Source: Uranotaenia lowii
Taxonomy: Eukaryota; Arthropoda; Insecta; Diptera; Culicidae
Direction of reading: 5' to 3'
DNA length: 64,000 nucleotides
Assembly (NCBI RefSeq): GCF_029784155.1
Contig: NC_073693.1
Span: 228,921,961 to 228,985,960, forward strand
Below the pieces are notes generated by a model. The model was not told the origin of the DNA. It did no database searches and worked only from the letters and a program-made list of their open reading frames with translations. Below, one piece after another: positions 13,083 to 25,921 of this stretch (within the stretch, counting starts at the first letter, position 1; every line of letters starts with the position of its first letter). The position numbers and the translations under genes are program-made.

Positions 13083-14012
13083 AACTTAAAAACGAAATTC
13101 ACTAACACATCAAAAAGATGTTGGTCGAACGATACATAAAGAAATCCCGTAGCATTGCAGTCGGGTGGTTGATGCATGCTGTGATGAAACAAATTCTCAT
13201 CGATGCCACTTTCGTAAAAAAAAACTACCACACTATGCGGACTATCGTCATTACCAGGAAGCGGACTCCCGTCGACACCATTTTTGCAAAGGAGACTCCC
13301 GTCTACGCATTCGTTGATGGCAGAGGAATTCCTTCATTTTCTTCCAAAATAAGGAATCAATTTTTCCGCTGGTGCTTGCAATAAAGCAAACTCCTGGCAG
13401 GAATCGCTAAATGTTCGGATTATTCCTTAGTCTGCTGCAACCTTACTTACCGTAAAGGGAAAACGTCTGTTCCGGCGTCTAGAATGCGAAAGAGAACAGG
13501 TTCGGTTGGATGTCGCCCTCGTGGTCCGCTTGGTTCATCAGTGTGCGTGTGTCGTATGAGGGATATGTTGCAGGGTTCGATGTCATGTTAATGTCACAGC
13601 AGGGGTGTATTGCTTTCACACAACACAGAGCATAGTGACTGTAAGAGGCGCTAGATATTTTATTGAACACTCCAAATCCCGTTTATTCCTCTATTAGGGA
13701 TCCATCTATAAAGAACATTTTTTAGCATCAACGTGTCTATATTTAGCTTCGAAAATTTGTGGAAAAAAGTGGACCATGTGGATCCAGGGTTCCACGAATT
13801 CGCTGCTGCATAGACGAATTAAACTGGACAGAAGAATTATCGAAGTATGGGCTACAAAGTTGGAGAGTACTTAGAACGGTTTACCTGCATTGACATGAGG
13901 TAATGGTTTATAGACATAAATCTGGTTTGAATATTTTGCTAAAGTATCCTTTCGAAATTTACAATCACCAATGGGTTCATGAACTCACACCTGATGAGGA
14001 ACCTATTGATAG

Positions 14013-15150
14013 TAAAGGGTGATACGGTCAAAATTTGGTCAATATCAACTTGACGTATTTCTTTCAATTTTGCATTTAAAAAACCTGAACACCCCTTATT
14101 TTGAAGGTGTGTGTTTGTAAAATGTTGCTCCTATTTTGATTTTGGAATTCACTCTTCAGTTGTCAAAATGCCGTCCAAGGAAGAAGAGCAGCGTATCAAA
14201 ATTTTGCTCGCGCAAGCGAAAATCCGAGCTACTCGCACGCAATGCAGACAAAATCGCTAAAAGTTGCCAAATCAACCGTTACAAATGTAATTAAAGTGTT
14301 TGGGGAACGATTGTCGACAGCTAGGAAGTCTGGATGGGGGGAAAATCGAAACAAAATACGACGACCAAAGCGCGATCCCGGAGGCTGTACACGACGATGC
14401 TGACGAAGTTGGACTGCGTGGTAATGGACGACGAAACCTACGTCAAAGCCGACTACAAGCAGCTTCCGGGACACGAGTTTTATACGGCAAAAGGAAGGGG
14501 AAAGGTAGCAAATATTTTCAAGCACATGAAACTGCCAAAGTTAGCGAAGAAATATCTGGTTTGGCAAGCCATCTGTACCTGTGGCTTGAAAAGCAGCATT
14601 TTCATAGCTTCCGGGACTGTCAACCAAGAAATTTACGTGAAAGAGTGTTTGAATAAAAACGTCTGCTGCCTTTCCTGAAGAAACACGGTTGTTCCGTACT
14701 GTTTTGGCCGGATTTGGCATCTTGCCATTACGGTAAAAAGGCCATGGAGTGGTACGCCGCCAACAACGTGCAGGTGGTTCCCAAGGACAAGAACCCTCCC
14801 AAAACGCCAGAGCTCCGCCCAATTGAGAAATACTGGGCTTTTGTCAAGCGGAACCTAAATAAGATAAAAAAAAAACTGCTAAGGACGAGCAGCAGTTCAA
14901 GGCAAACTGGCTTTCTGCGGCGAAGAAGGTGGACAAGGTGGCTGTACAAAATCTGATGGCAGGGGTTGAGCGTAAGGCCCGGCAATTCGGATTTGGAAAA
15001 GCTGAAGCCTAACTGAATATTTTTCCTGGATTTTATACTAATTAAATTAAATTAAACATGAAAAAGAAATTTAATTTGATTTTTTAAATAAACGATTTCA
15101 TCGATTTACAAGCGTTTTCCCTTGACCAAAATTGATCGTATCACCCTTTA
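14013..15150 (+). mobile_element. Tc1/mariner DD37E-type element, internally deleted
   Basis: The element spans 14015-15148 with TA at both sides (14013-14014 and 15149-15150). Inverted ends read AAGGGTGATACGGTCAAAAT at the left and, on the minus strand, AAGGGTGATACGATCAATTT at the right. It is inserted into the older minus-strand I-type relic, whose sequence resumes on both sides across the TA. Its length of 1134 bp is shorter than a complete element of this kind (about 1.3 kb) because of an internal deletion in the transposase gene. Confidence 0.92.
14168..15012 (+). pseudogene. DD37E mariner transposase relic
   Basis: A cut-and-paste transposase relic. The start MPSKEEEQRIKILLAQAK is followed by a frameshifted helix-turn-helix region (DKIAKS, then STVTNVIKVFGERLSTA). 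At about 14330 a deletion of roughly 80 codons joins it to the catalytic domain. The catalytic residues are still visible: D in CVVMDDETYVKAD (about 14420), D in LFWPDLASCHYGKKA (about 14705) and E in LRPIEKYWAFVKRNL (about 14825). There are 37 residues between the second D and the E, hence DD37E. Further frameshifts occur near 14655 and 14870. It cannot make an active enzyme. It matches the mosquito ITmD37E-type family as I remember it. Confidence 0.9.
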
Positions 15151-15799
15151 AATAGAATCGATCTTTCAGAGGAGGTATCCCTGCCAAAGCTGTGTGCGTT
15201 TATGGGAAAAAAACCCAAAGCAATGCGGAGCCAACAATATTGGATACGCTCGAGATGATGTGGTGAATTTTGACAGTTGACTTGAAACTAAAGCTACCAT
15301 ATTCTATCACTGAGAGAAATTGATTCTTTGCTGGCATTTTCCATACAAATACTCAATATAATCACGTCAAATTCCAAGATACTTGAAACACCTCGATTGA
15401 TGGATCGGTCTGCCTAGAAGTTCAAGCTAAGGTTGTGTAGGTATATGTTTTATAGAGAAAACCGTCATCTCCGTTTTCTGAGGAGAATACTCAATCCCAA
15501 GCCTCAAAGCCCAGGATGACAATCAGTCTAAAGTATCTTATTAAGGTCTGTGCAGATGTTACGTAAAAGTCGTACAAAAATGGACTCAAACATGAACCCT
15601 GCGGGAGGCCCATGTCTCCCATGAGACATTTTGTCTAGAAACGCTGAAGCCATTAGCTCACGTTTTGCGTACGCCATTTATATTTGGGCTATATTTAACC
15701 CTCATTCAGAAGGTATCTGAATGGAGAGACCAAGTTGAAAATAAGTTTGAACATTTAGAATCCGGGCAATTAAAAATACGTGAATTTTGAAAACCATTC

Positions 15800-17900
15800 G
15801 TTTGATCGAAAAACTTATACGAAGAAAACTTTTATCAACAAGCCATCAAGAAGAGATGACAAGGTATACTCCCAATCATGGTTCTAAGAAACATTTGTTT
15901 ATATCAAACGCCACAAATTTTCCTTAAATGGACCGTATACTAACGAAAATAAATCGAAGCTGCAACTGTAAGACAAGCCTGAGTATTGCGATGGAACTAA
16001 CTTTATTGTACGATGGTATCAATACATGGTATGTAAGGTGTGGCTAGTATTATAGTTTGTGTAGTGTAGAGGTGTAGTATGTTTGGTGAAGTGTAAGTGT
16101 ATGATATTACGTCACAGCAACCGCAACAAAGATAGGTAAGACCAGCAGAATTCGCAACAACAAAGCATTGGCTCTGCGGACAAGGACAATTTGAAAGCGT
16201 TTCCGGAAACTGCCGATTTGTCGCACGAGAAAGTGCAATGTGTCTCGATGGTTTTTCACTTTCTTTTTTTACAGGTTTTTCTAAGAAAGTTGTGCCAAGT
16301 GAAAAATGATTTCCTTGTTGGATGGTCTCCATTGCATCTTCCGGAAGGCTCGACTGGAAAGGACTTGAGAATTCGGAACAGCAAATACATTCCTCACCAG
16401 AAGGCGAGAAATTTAGCGCACAAGTGAGTGGCTGCTTAAAAAGTAATTTATCTCCCCACAGGAATTGGGCTGAACGTGAAATGGTAGGTTCTGAAATGGG
16501 ATTCGCTTATGGTGGCTAACCGAAAATTCGTACCCCTCCGATTTTGCAAACGTTTTTCTGGAACTTACAATTAAATTTACGTTCTCTTTGATAAACAATT
16601 TAGCTAAAATTACGCTGCTAGAGAAGTGCATTTTACTTTTAGTACTGTCCTAAGTTTATGATCGGAGGTGAGTTTCAAAAAACTTTCTTCCAAAGATCAT
16701 GGATAGAAATCATAACAGAACAGAAAACAACACTCCCAATTTTCTGCAACCCGTCATGACCATTCGTAATAAACATCGAAATTATACGCGGGAGCCAGAA
16801 AGTCTTGTCGTTCACCTACGAGCGAGCGCTCTTTCGCGTAACTACTTGCAGTTACAAATAATGGTTGAAAGAGTTCAGCTGCCTGGTGTGTGTTCTCAAA
16901 AACAATGTGAAGATACCCAACTCGCGACATGCAATATGCTTATGGCTTATGGGAAAAGTTTTGGTTTGCTGCCTCACATAGATATGATTTTTGGAGCAGA
17001 TGGTTGAGTTGGAAATTATGAGCAATTAAAGTGAAATGTTTTGCACTCCAAGAATAAAACGAGTGCAAATTAACTTATCTTGTAACATTACAAATACAAA
17101 AGTTTACTGTCGGTTTGCTGTCTTTATTAATCTACTGTTAGGTTAAATTTGTTATTGGTTTCAGATTCTCTTTTCCGACTTTAATATTTTCAAACAGTTT
17201 TCAATTGACTTACACACTCATTTCTTTAAATCCATTTATCAACTGTAACGATATTTTCATAACTTTTCCATTGTTTGCGTTCACACGGCGACTGAGAATG
17301 GATTTTACCAACAATCCAAATGAATTGGTCTCAGAAATTATCTCTCTCCGGACCGGATCAAAAATCAATTCAGCCGATCCGTTCGCCGCCATTTCCCTTA
17401 AAGCGGCAATTTATGGAAGTGCCATCCATTGATGGTGTGATTGCGCTGTTTTGGTTTATTTTCCACCGCGAGAGCTTTTGTCCTTGCCGAAAATTTAACG
17501 ACTTTGTTTTCGACGGTGTAAATTTCCGCTTGCCCATCGTTGCTCGTGGGACAGAGGTGATCCATTAAGTATCGTGAACCTTCGCATCCGCTCTTTCGCT
17601 TGGGTCAAATTTCAAAAACGAAACAAAAATAGCAAAACCCAAACTGAAACGAGATGGTTTTTGGGGCTTCCTTTTCCTATCACGTTGATTGAAGTGTACA
17701 AACACAGTCTAATTGCACAGTTTTGGTGGGTTATTGATCTTCAACTAGAAAGGTGAAGAACAACGAAACCAGTTTGGATGCGGTGATAATGAATGAAATT
17801 TGAATTTAAGATTTTATTTCAAATATCCAACGAGCGGCGAAGCGTTCAAAATTCAAAACTCTTGACAAAAATTCGTTGAATTTCGGGGGATTGTTCGAAA
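15800..17900. other. Intergenic sequence, no supported feature
   Basis: Mixed composition with short open frames on both strands (for example 16191-16427, 16699-17007, 17205-17432). None has a recognisable motif or plausible splice context, and several overlap antisense. I see no repeat shared with the rest of the window and no RNA gene. Confidence 0.5.
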
Positions 17901-17909
17901 ATATTAAGG

Positions 17910-18720
17910 TTTTAATGTAAAACGTCTTTATTTGTTAGCTTAGCTTGTTTGACTACTCATATCCACCTTCAATCTGTTACTAATATTAAAGCTGCGGCTA
18001 GGCAAGGTACTCTAAGAGCACGGAACCTCAGGGCCGGCTGGCTACTGGGTAACCAAGGACATTTACGGATAACATACACAAATCTGGAATTTCATGTTTC
18101 TATGTTTGCTTTTATTAATGTTTTTATGTGGCGTGTTGTCTGTGTGTATAAACAATGTTCTGTGTCTTGTGTGGCGTGTAAGCTCTCACTAACCGTGGGT
18201 TTGCTGCTGCTGTTGCTGTTCTGTCGCGACGTCGCAGTTCCGGAAGCAGGAGGGCCGTCAATTTATTGGCGTATTGACGGGGTGCCGAAACCGTCGGCCC
18301 CAGCGGGCGTTGCTGGACTCGGTCATTGCAGGCGTCTTCCTTCTTTGGCTTTTAATCGGCCTGCCCACGAGAGTGCCCCGTATCCGGACAGGCCGAGAAG
18401 GGAAGTCTTCCTTGGAATTTAGGATTCCGCAGAACCCGAGGACGTAGATGCTGAATGCTGATCCTTTACGATGAGGCGCGAGACCACAAGGGATCTGCGG
18501 GCCGACCCGTGAGTAAGCCAAACGGCGTTATCGGGTGAATTCCTTAGAACGTCACAGACACTAAACGGAAACTATAATTTCACACACGGACGCCTGGTAC
18601 AGAAGAGAGCGAATTTTTCGGAAGCAAGCTTCCATTTCGCCTTCCATTTTCTCTTTTTCTTTTCTCCTCCTCTGTGAATTTACAGCAACCAACAGTTAAA
18701 TGTAGCCTACTGTGGTGCTA
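17910..18720 (-). repeat. GC-richer block, possible repeat tail on the minus strand
   Basis: This block is much less AT-rich than its surroundings. On the minus strand it ends with AACAAATAAAGACGTTTTAC near 17910-17935, which contains a polyadenylation signal, so it may be the 3' end of a transcribed unit such as an LTR or retrotransposon tail. The only sizeable minus ORF (18258-18521) has no recognisable domain. No terminal repeat or target duplication could be defined. A host transcript end is an alternative. Confidence 0.3.
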
Positions 18721-19387
18721 TCTTGTTGTGAGACTTGACAAGGAACATGAATTTTTTATAGCTCAATATACAAAACTACAAACGAAGACAAAAATCAAAC
18801 GATTTGTAACAAACCGATCACAAATCATTTAATCCTAAAAGCTTCACTAACATTATGATGCAACAATTTAACTATTTGATTAATTGGAAAAAACACATTT
18901 AATACATTTCGAGAACCACGATCGCTGGCGTGGCTAAGTAGAACGAGTTCCACATCGTCAATGGTTGCTACTTCGTGATTGATCGAGGCCATCAGTTTTG
19001 TGCAAGGGCCAAAATAATGCAGCTTGGGATTAGCAATTCATTCTCAATTCACAAAACTTATGCTCTCCCTTTAAAAAAGATCAATAACAGCGCCGGCCAC
19101 GTCCTAGTAGTCAATGAGGGATGAAGGAAGGATTGTTAGTAAGATACTTTTTAGGATCAACCATAAATCTGTTATTCCAGTGTTCTTCAAAAGCTTGTTT
19201 GAAAAGTTCTGAAATAATGACCAAGTAGGCTCACAACACATATTAGAGTGTAGAGTGAAAATGTGGAGCGATGATTAAAAAAATGTCATAACATTGAGCA
19301 AAATTTCCGTTACTTTAACGTATCCTGATTTTCATTTCGAAAGTTCTCTGATTTTTGAAAAAAAAATGTTGGCAACCCGGACCACCG

Positions 19388-19602
19388 GTCTAAGACAAAA
19401 ACTTTTGTCGTAGTTTATCCCTGGCCTGTCGATACCTGTTCCGTGTGCCGGGATCAGCCATCAACACCACCCGAACCGGAAGCTTGCCACACGTGGTGTG
19501 GTCCCGCGTCATCTTTACCACCAGGTATGAGCTCTTTAGAAAGTTATCTCGGCTAATACTCACACCTCGATGCCACGCCGTATGATTATAATCCTGTCCC
19601 AA
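19388..19602 (-). pseudogene. Unrecognised coding-like fragment
   Basis: A minus-strand frame of about 70 codons ends at TAG near 19390. Its codon use and GC content are more gene-like than the surrounding DNA (for example VVKMTRDHTT and LPVRVVLMADPGTRNRYRQA). It is rich in Arg and Lys with no membrane segment or signal peptide. I do not recognise the family. A transposon-derived fragment is likely given the context. No splice sites or partner ORF are visible nearby. Confidence 0.35.
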
Positions 19603-19619
19603 TAAAGGGTCATCGACTT

Positions 19620-20555
19620 CTGACCAGCATGCATCTGAACTTATTTGTATGTAGATACATAACTTATTCTGCTAGTGCTATGCCTATGTGGAGCGTTCCT
19701 CTTCTTTATATGACCTTTCGGTTCTGTAGATGATCCCGTCATACTTATCTTGGATTTAACTAGGCAGATCTTCAGTGTTACCAGCGTCTTCTAACAACTT
19801 TCTTGGCCTGCTACTTTCCTCTGCCGCTCGTATTGCTTACTCACTTCTTATTAAGGTGGGATAAACACCTCGTTAATTTTTTTTGTTTTTCTCTGCATGT
19901 TATTCGCACCCAGGTTTTGAGAACCACACTCCTAATTTTAATAGCTGCGGCGTGCAACAATTGGTCACTGTAGAGTACAGCCACGGTGAAAACACAGGGC
20001 CAACTGGTTCAAACCTCGAAAAAGCAAAGACAAAAACAAACACGATGGTGTGCATAATATTAGTATCAACAACCGATGAATGTTTCGGGCAAGTGTTCAG
20101 CTTCGTTTGTATTGGCAAACGCAGTAAACCAAGCCAACTGCCGTTGCTGTCGCTCTCCACGGTGAAAACATTTGTTCACTATAGTTTGTGTTGATTTACA
20201 GATTCTCTACGGGAGGTTCAGCTAAAAATCTCTGCGGTGCGTTTCAGAGAATCTCCACCGAGAATCTAAAATCAAGCTCCTCGGTGATTCTCATCAGATA
20301 AATCGCAGATAAGTTTCTCGCTTTCCATTCCCATCATATTTCCAATTCAATCCCATTCCCATCTCATTTCCACCAAAGACAAAGAAGGATAAAAAAAAGT
20401 GGAGGAGGTAGTAATTTGGCTACGACCGCTAAACGTAGAATTACGCAATTGTTTTTTGTCAATGTATAGAATAACAGAACTTATAGTGCATTTTTAAAAT
20501 GACCAACATATGAGTGTCAAAATGGCAATATGACGTGACAAATTTCAATCATTTA
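19620..20555. other. Intergenic sequence, no supported feature
   Basis: The overlapping sense and antisense frames at 19883-20194 and 19900-20160 show no motifs. A GAATCTC-rich patch at 20205-20300 could form weak hairpins. Nothing further is supported. Confidence 0.45.
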
Positions 20556-20559
20556 ACAG

Positions 20560-21472
20560 AATTTAACCATGTGACATAAACCTATCCCAAAAATAATCTG
20601 AGCATGCAGTACATGTGACATAATCGGATCATGCAACATAATCAGACCATGTAACATAATTCGACCAAGTGACCTAATTCAACTATGCATTAAAATCGAC
20701 CATCTGACATAATCCGACCATGCAACATAATCGACCATGTGGCACAATCTGATTAAGCAATAAAATCAACCATGTGATAATATCCGATCATGCATTTAAA
20801 TCGAAGATGTGACATATCTGATCATGCAAGATTTTAGACCATGCAACATATTCTGACCATGTGACAAAATCCGACCATGCTACATAACTCGATCATGCAA
20901 CATAATCCGACCATGTGACATAATCCGACCATGCAACATAATCCGACTATGTGACAAAATCTAACCATGCAAAATAATCGGATGATGTGACATAATCGAC
21001 CATGCAACATTATCGACCATGCAACATAAACCGACCATGTGACATAATCCGACCATGCAACATAATCGGACCATGTGACATAATACGACCATGTGACATA
21101 ATCCGACCATGCAACATAATCGGACCATGTGACAAAATCGACCATGCAACATAATCGGACCATGTGACATAAACCGACCATGCAACATAATCCGACCATG
21201 TAACGAAATTCAACCATGCAACATAATCGGATCATGCAACATAATCGGACCATGTGACATAATCCGATCATGCAACATAGTCTGACCATAAGACATAATC
21301 CGACCATGCAACATAATTGGACTATGTGACACAATCGCCCATGCAACATAAATGGACCATGTGACATAATCCAACCATGCAACATAAATCGACCATGTGA
21401 CGAAATCTAACCATGCAACATAAATCGACCATGTGACATAATCCGACCATGCAACATAATCTGACCATGCCT
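20560..21472. repeat. 18-bp minisatellite with alternating monomers
   Basis: About 50 tandem copies of a roughly 18-bp unit of two alternating types, CGACCATGTGACATAATC and CGACCATGCAACATAATC, which gives an apparent 36-bp dimer. The left part is more degenerate and the centre (about 20990-21190) most regular. The array ends where the RTE-like fragment begins at about 21477. Because 18 is divisible by 3, long frames stay open on the minus strand (HG-rich), but these are by-products of the repeat. Confidence 0.92.
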
Positions 21473-21476
21473 TTGA

Positions 21477-22689
21477 CCGCAGATTCGTGGGAAGTCATCA
21501 GGCCGGCTTCATGGAGGGACGGTCTACGACGGACCAGATATTCACATTACGGCAAATCCTCCAAAAATGCCGTGAACACCAAGTCCCTACGCACCATCTA
21601 TTCATCGACTTCAAAGCCGCATACGACACGATCGACCGTAACGAGCTATGGAAAATCATGGACGAGAACGGCTTTTCCGGGAAGCTGATTAGACTGATCA
21701 AGGCGACGATGGATGGAACGCAGTGCTGTGTGCGGATTTCGGGTGAATTGTCGAGTTCATTCGAATCGCGCAGGGGGCTTCGACAAGGTGATGGTCTATC
21801 CTGCATGATGTTCAACGTGGCGCTAGAAAGTGTTATTCGACGAGCGGTGGGCGAAATGCGGGGCACGATTTTCAACAGATCCAGTCAACTTATCTGCTTT
21901 GCCGATGACATTGAAATAGTCGGCAGATCATCTGCGGCGGTCGAAGACATCTATCGCAAACTGAAACGCGAACCAGGAAGGATTGGTTTGATGATTAATA
22001 TGTCCAAGACGAAATGCTGGCCTGCGGATCCGAGACCGACCGAACCCGCTTGTCCAGTAGTAACAAGGTCGCGATCGACGGCGACGAGCTGGAGATAGTC
22101 GAAGACTTTGTCTATCTCGGCTCACTGGTGACCGCAGAAAATGAAACCAGCCGTGAGATCCGGAGGCGAATTATCAGCGGAAGTCGTGCCTACTATGGAC
22201 TCCACAAGCAACTGCGGTCGAGAAGACCTAGCCCTCGCACGAAGTGTAACCTGTATATGACGCTCATGAGACCGGATGTTCTCTACGGGCACGAGACATG
22301 GATATTGTTCGAGGAGGACCTGCGTACACTGGGGGTATTCGAGCGACGAGTGTTAAGAACCATCTTTGGCGGCGTACAGGAGAACGGAGTGTGGAGGCGA
22401 AGGATGAACCACGAGCTCGCGACTCTACGGCGAACCCAGTATCCAGAAGGCGGTGAAAGCTGGCCGGATACGCTGGGCGGAACATGTTGCGAGAATGCCG
22501 GACGACTGTCCTGCAAAACAGGTGTTCGCTACGAATCCGGTAGGAACAAGACGAGCGGGGGCGCAACGAGCGAGGTGGTTAGACCAAGTGGAGCGTGATC
22601 TGGCGAACGTGGGGTGCCCGAGAAATTGGAGAACGGTTGCCATGGACCGAGTGAATTTTAGGAATTATGTTCGTCAAGTTATGTCGTGA
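21477..22689 (+). pseudogene. RTE-like non-LTR retrotransposon RT fragment, copy B
   Basis: This contains more of the reverse transcriptase than copy A. It starts within HQAGFMEGRSTTDQIFTLRQ and continues through HHLFIDFKAAYDTIDR (first catalytic Asp region), RRGLRQGDGLSCMMFNVALE and LICFADDIEIVG (catalytic DD). Frame changes near 22015 and 22450 match those of copy A. Segments seen after each shift are FVYLGSLV/RRRIISGSRAYYGL and RWAEHVARMPDD. The stop is at 22687-22689, followed by an A/T-rich tail. The 5' end is truncated directly against the minisatellite, as is usual for incomplete reverse transcription. No endonuclease domain remains. Dead copy. Confidence 0.9.
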
Positions 22690-22715
22690 GACGGAATACT
22701 ATGTAAATAAAATAA

Positions 22716-23045
22716 TAAGTTAAATAAAAACGTTGGGGTCCTGAAAAACATCTATTAAAAATATTTTGCCCTGATTTTTTGACTTCAGATGATTCTGTGC
22801 TGAGATACAGTGTCCACCGCAAATCCTGTTTTCTAAAAGGCATTCTCGAAAGTGCTCCGTCACCGGCTCATTGTTCAATATTTTTCTACGAAAAAATTAC
22901 TAAATGTATTTTTAACAATGCTTTGTATAATGCAAAAAATTTGATTACATTTGTTTGAACGATAGCTCTGAAAAGAAATCGTGAAAATGGTGTTTTTTTT
23001 AAACCGTTAGACCCTACCCCCCCCCCCCCCCCCCCCCCCCCTTAA
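22716..23045 (+). repeat. Dispersed 310-bp repeat, copy 2 of 3
   Basis: Same sequence as 857-1170 and 51530-51842, with the C-tract extended to about 26 bases. It starts at the RTE-like 3' tail and ends at CTTAAGCAAT. Confidence 0.8.
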
Positions 23046-23846
23046 GCAATCGGATATCCAGTGCACTTTTACCCCTTTTCCGCCAAGGGTCTCAAATTTG
23101 CTATCGTTGTTTTTTTTTGTTCTTTTCATACAATTCATTCATTCGTTGTTCTTATGTTATGACTTGATTCTTCCATTCAAACAACATTGATAAGCAAAAT
23201 TTTAGTTTTTTTTCTTCTTCTAAAACATTCGTTTGCACAATAATTCTTATCAATCCTCAGCTTTCTTGCTTTGTAAACAAATTCCTTCTGCTTTCAATTG
23301 ATCTGTTACCACCTTGTGAGATTTTTTATAGCTCAGTTCCCAGAAAGATTTCCATTTCCGAATCCAATTGCATTTTTCGTCAGTTTTGTGTTTCGTTCGT
23401 TTTAGGCTCTGTCAAACTGTGTTATTTTTCTCAATTGAACATTCTTTCTGCTGGGAAATTTCAATTCCAAAGAAAAGCAACAATCGATTACGTACATTTT
23501 TCTTTCCTTCTTTGAATGGCATCTTACATGGGTTTCGGGATGCATTCAACTGCAATTTCTCTCTTTCTGCACGGAAGCCAGCTTCTCGGCGGTCTTCCAT
23601 ACAAAAGCTTGACGGGTTCCCCAATCTTCTGGTTAAATCGGAAGAAAAGCATGCGATTTTAGGAGCATTTTGAATAAAGTTTGCGGAACGTTTATGCCGG
23701 GGTTCAGTATCGAAACGGTTATGGTTTGATTTGACTGGGTGAATCCAATGGAACTTTTCCTTTTATTCCCATGGCTAACGGGTTAAACAATTTAGTTTAA
23801 GGATGTGGTGAGTGATTCACATATTTTTTCTTGCCTTTTATAAATA

Positions 23847-25876
23847 ACTAGCTGACCCGGTGTGCTTTGCTACACCTTTCAAAATCGAATGATATTTTCA
23901 AAGTTTATTCAAATTTTTATTGTTTTTTTGGCATTATTTTAAATCAAAATATAACATAATTCATAAGCAACCGCTAAAAAATGAGAGCTGCAGCTGGAGT
24001 TTAGAATTGCTACACAAAAATAACTTAAACTAATATTCTGAATCTTGATTTGTGTTAAAGATCTGATAATTTTAATCTGTTTCTTTAAGCTCCGCCCTAA
24101 AAAAGGAGGGTTCCAAATAAATCGTACGCAAACAATCCAACTAATGGAATATGGTTGTTTTTGCTTGATATGTTCTGAATTTATGCAAAAAATTTGATAA
24201 GAGAGATAAACCCCCCCCTCTCCCCTGTCCTTCCCTTCCCCCTGCTGAATGGAGATCGGGAGCCATTTTTTTCGCTCCCAAAAATCTTCTTGTTTCAAAT
24301 ACTGTTCCATTGGTTGACAATTTTTTAAGCTTTACAACAAAATTTATATGGAACCCCCTCCTTTCTTCTCCTCTCTACACTGTATAGCGTAAGGGTCTAT
24401 AATAATCTCGTAACCAAGTACCTTTCTATGCCATATTTGTTTCCATTTGTTGGCTTCGTTAGCATAAACTGAGAACTTATGCTAAAAAAATTGTATTGGG
24501 TTCAACCCCCTCCTCCTATGTACCTACTCAATGAAAGGAAGATGATGTGTCAGATAATCATAGAATCATTCCAAAATTATTTTCCATGTTAAGTTTTGTC
24601 CATTTCTCGGATTTTTTTTCTTTCCTCTTCCCTTTCTTTATTTCCAATTCTATCATCCCACTGCAAGAAAGGAATTGTTTGACATAAAAAAATTTCTCGT
24701 ATTGAAATACCATCCCATGCCAAATTTTGTATAGGGGTGAGAACTTAATATTCATAAAAGTATTTTTTGTGCTCAAAAAATTGTTGATACCAAGTTTTGT
24801 TTCATTTGCTCTATTAATTCTCAAGTTATGCAAAAAAAATGTATGGTTCCCTCTTCCCCCTTTATATCTTTCCGCTGAAAAAAGGTAGGGCTTCAATTTA
24901 TAATAGAAACGTTTATCATATCCAAATACCCTCACATGCCAAATATGGTTCAAATTTGCTCGATCAGATCTCCAGTTATACTGAAAATTGTAAGGGAGAC
25001 CTCTTCTCCCCCTTCTCATCCACCTTTTTTAAGGGTTGAGGGATACCAAATATTCAAAGAAGCATTTCTCCTACCCAAATATCGTTCCATGCCAAATTTG
25101 GTTCCATTTGCTGTTGTAGTTTTTGAGTTATGCAATAAAAATTGTATGGAACTTCCCTCCCTTCTTCCTTTCTTCCCGCTGAAAGAAGGAAGGGGTCTCA
25201 AACAATCATTAGAACATGCCACGTTCCCAAATATCCGCCCACGCCAAATTTGGTTCCATTTGCTTGATTAGTATTTGAGTTATGTAAAAATTAAAAAGAG
25301 GGCCCCTCCCCCCTTTATATCTCCCAACTGGAAAGAGGGAGGGGTTTCAAATAATCATAGAAATATTTTTCGTATCCAAATACCTTCCCATGACAAATTT
25401 GGATCCATTTGCTTTATAAGTTTTTGAGTTATTTAAAAAAATATGAAAGAAGCCCCTCCTTCTTTCAACTGCAAAAAGGGAGGGGTCTCAAATAATCATT
25501 GAAATATTTTTAGTATCAAAATACTTTCCCATGCCAAATTTGGTTCCTATATCTTGAATAGTTTTCGAGTTATATGAAAAATTGTAAGGTAGCCCCCCTC
25601 CCCCTTTTCTATCACCCCACTGAGAGGAGGGAGGGGTACCTAATATTTATTGAAATATTTTCCATTCCCAAATACCACCCCATGCCAAATTTGATACCCT
25701 TTGTTCGATTGGTTCTCGAATTATGCAAAAAATCGTCTTTTGTTTGGGAGGCCCCTCCCTCCCTTCCTGTTAGGGGGAGGGGTCCCCAACTATAATAGGA
25801 ACCTTCCCCGGCCTCCAATACTCCCACCTGCCAAGTTTCACGTAAATCGGTTCTGTAGTTTCTGAGTCTATAGGGA

Positions 25877-25921
<45 letters not shown>

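Larger units (their letters stand above)
13600..15790 (-). pseudogene. I-superfamily retrotransposon relic (RT and RNase H), split by mariner
   Basis: Read on the minus strand, this is a decayed copy of the family represented by the element at 27537-36478. From right to left it carries the segment before the RT active site (MAYAKRE-like, about 15660-15690), a junction straight to GLPQGSCLSPFLYDFYV (about 15575-15625), the thumb region, LAGIPPLKDRF (about 15155-15195), then RFLIRC..NPLVIVNFE (about 13950-14005) and the start of RNase H (FTDGS-like near 13700, FGVFN and SASY near 13650). The piece that would contain the polymerase aspartates is deleted or degraded. A DD37E mariner (14015-15148) interrupts it at a TA. 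At 13969-13973 it keeps the uninterrupted CAATG (CATTG on its own coding strand), the empty site matching the palindrome insertion at 33481. Confidence 0.85.

Noticed and set aside
18258..18521. 87-codon minus ORF in the GC-richer block
   Set aside because: No domain and low-complexity basic composition. More likely part of an untranslated repeat tail.
20834..21385. 183-codon minus-strand ORF rich in HG and Met, with two overlapping companions
   Set aside because: It is the reading of an 18-bp minisatellite whose period is divisible by three. Three overlapping frames are equally open and the composition is purely repeat-derived.
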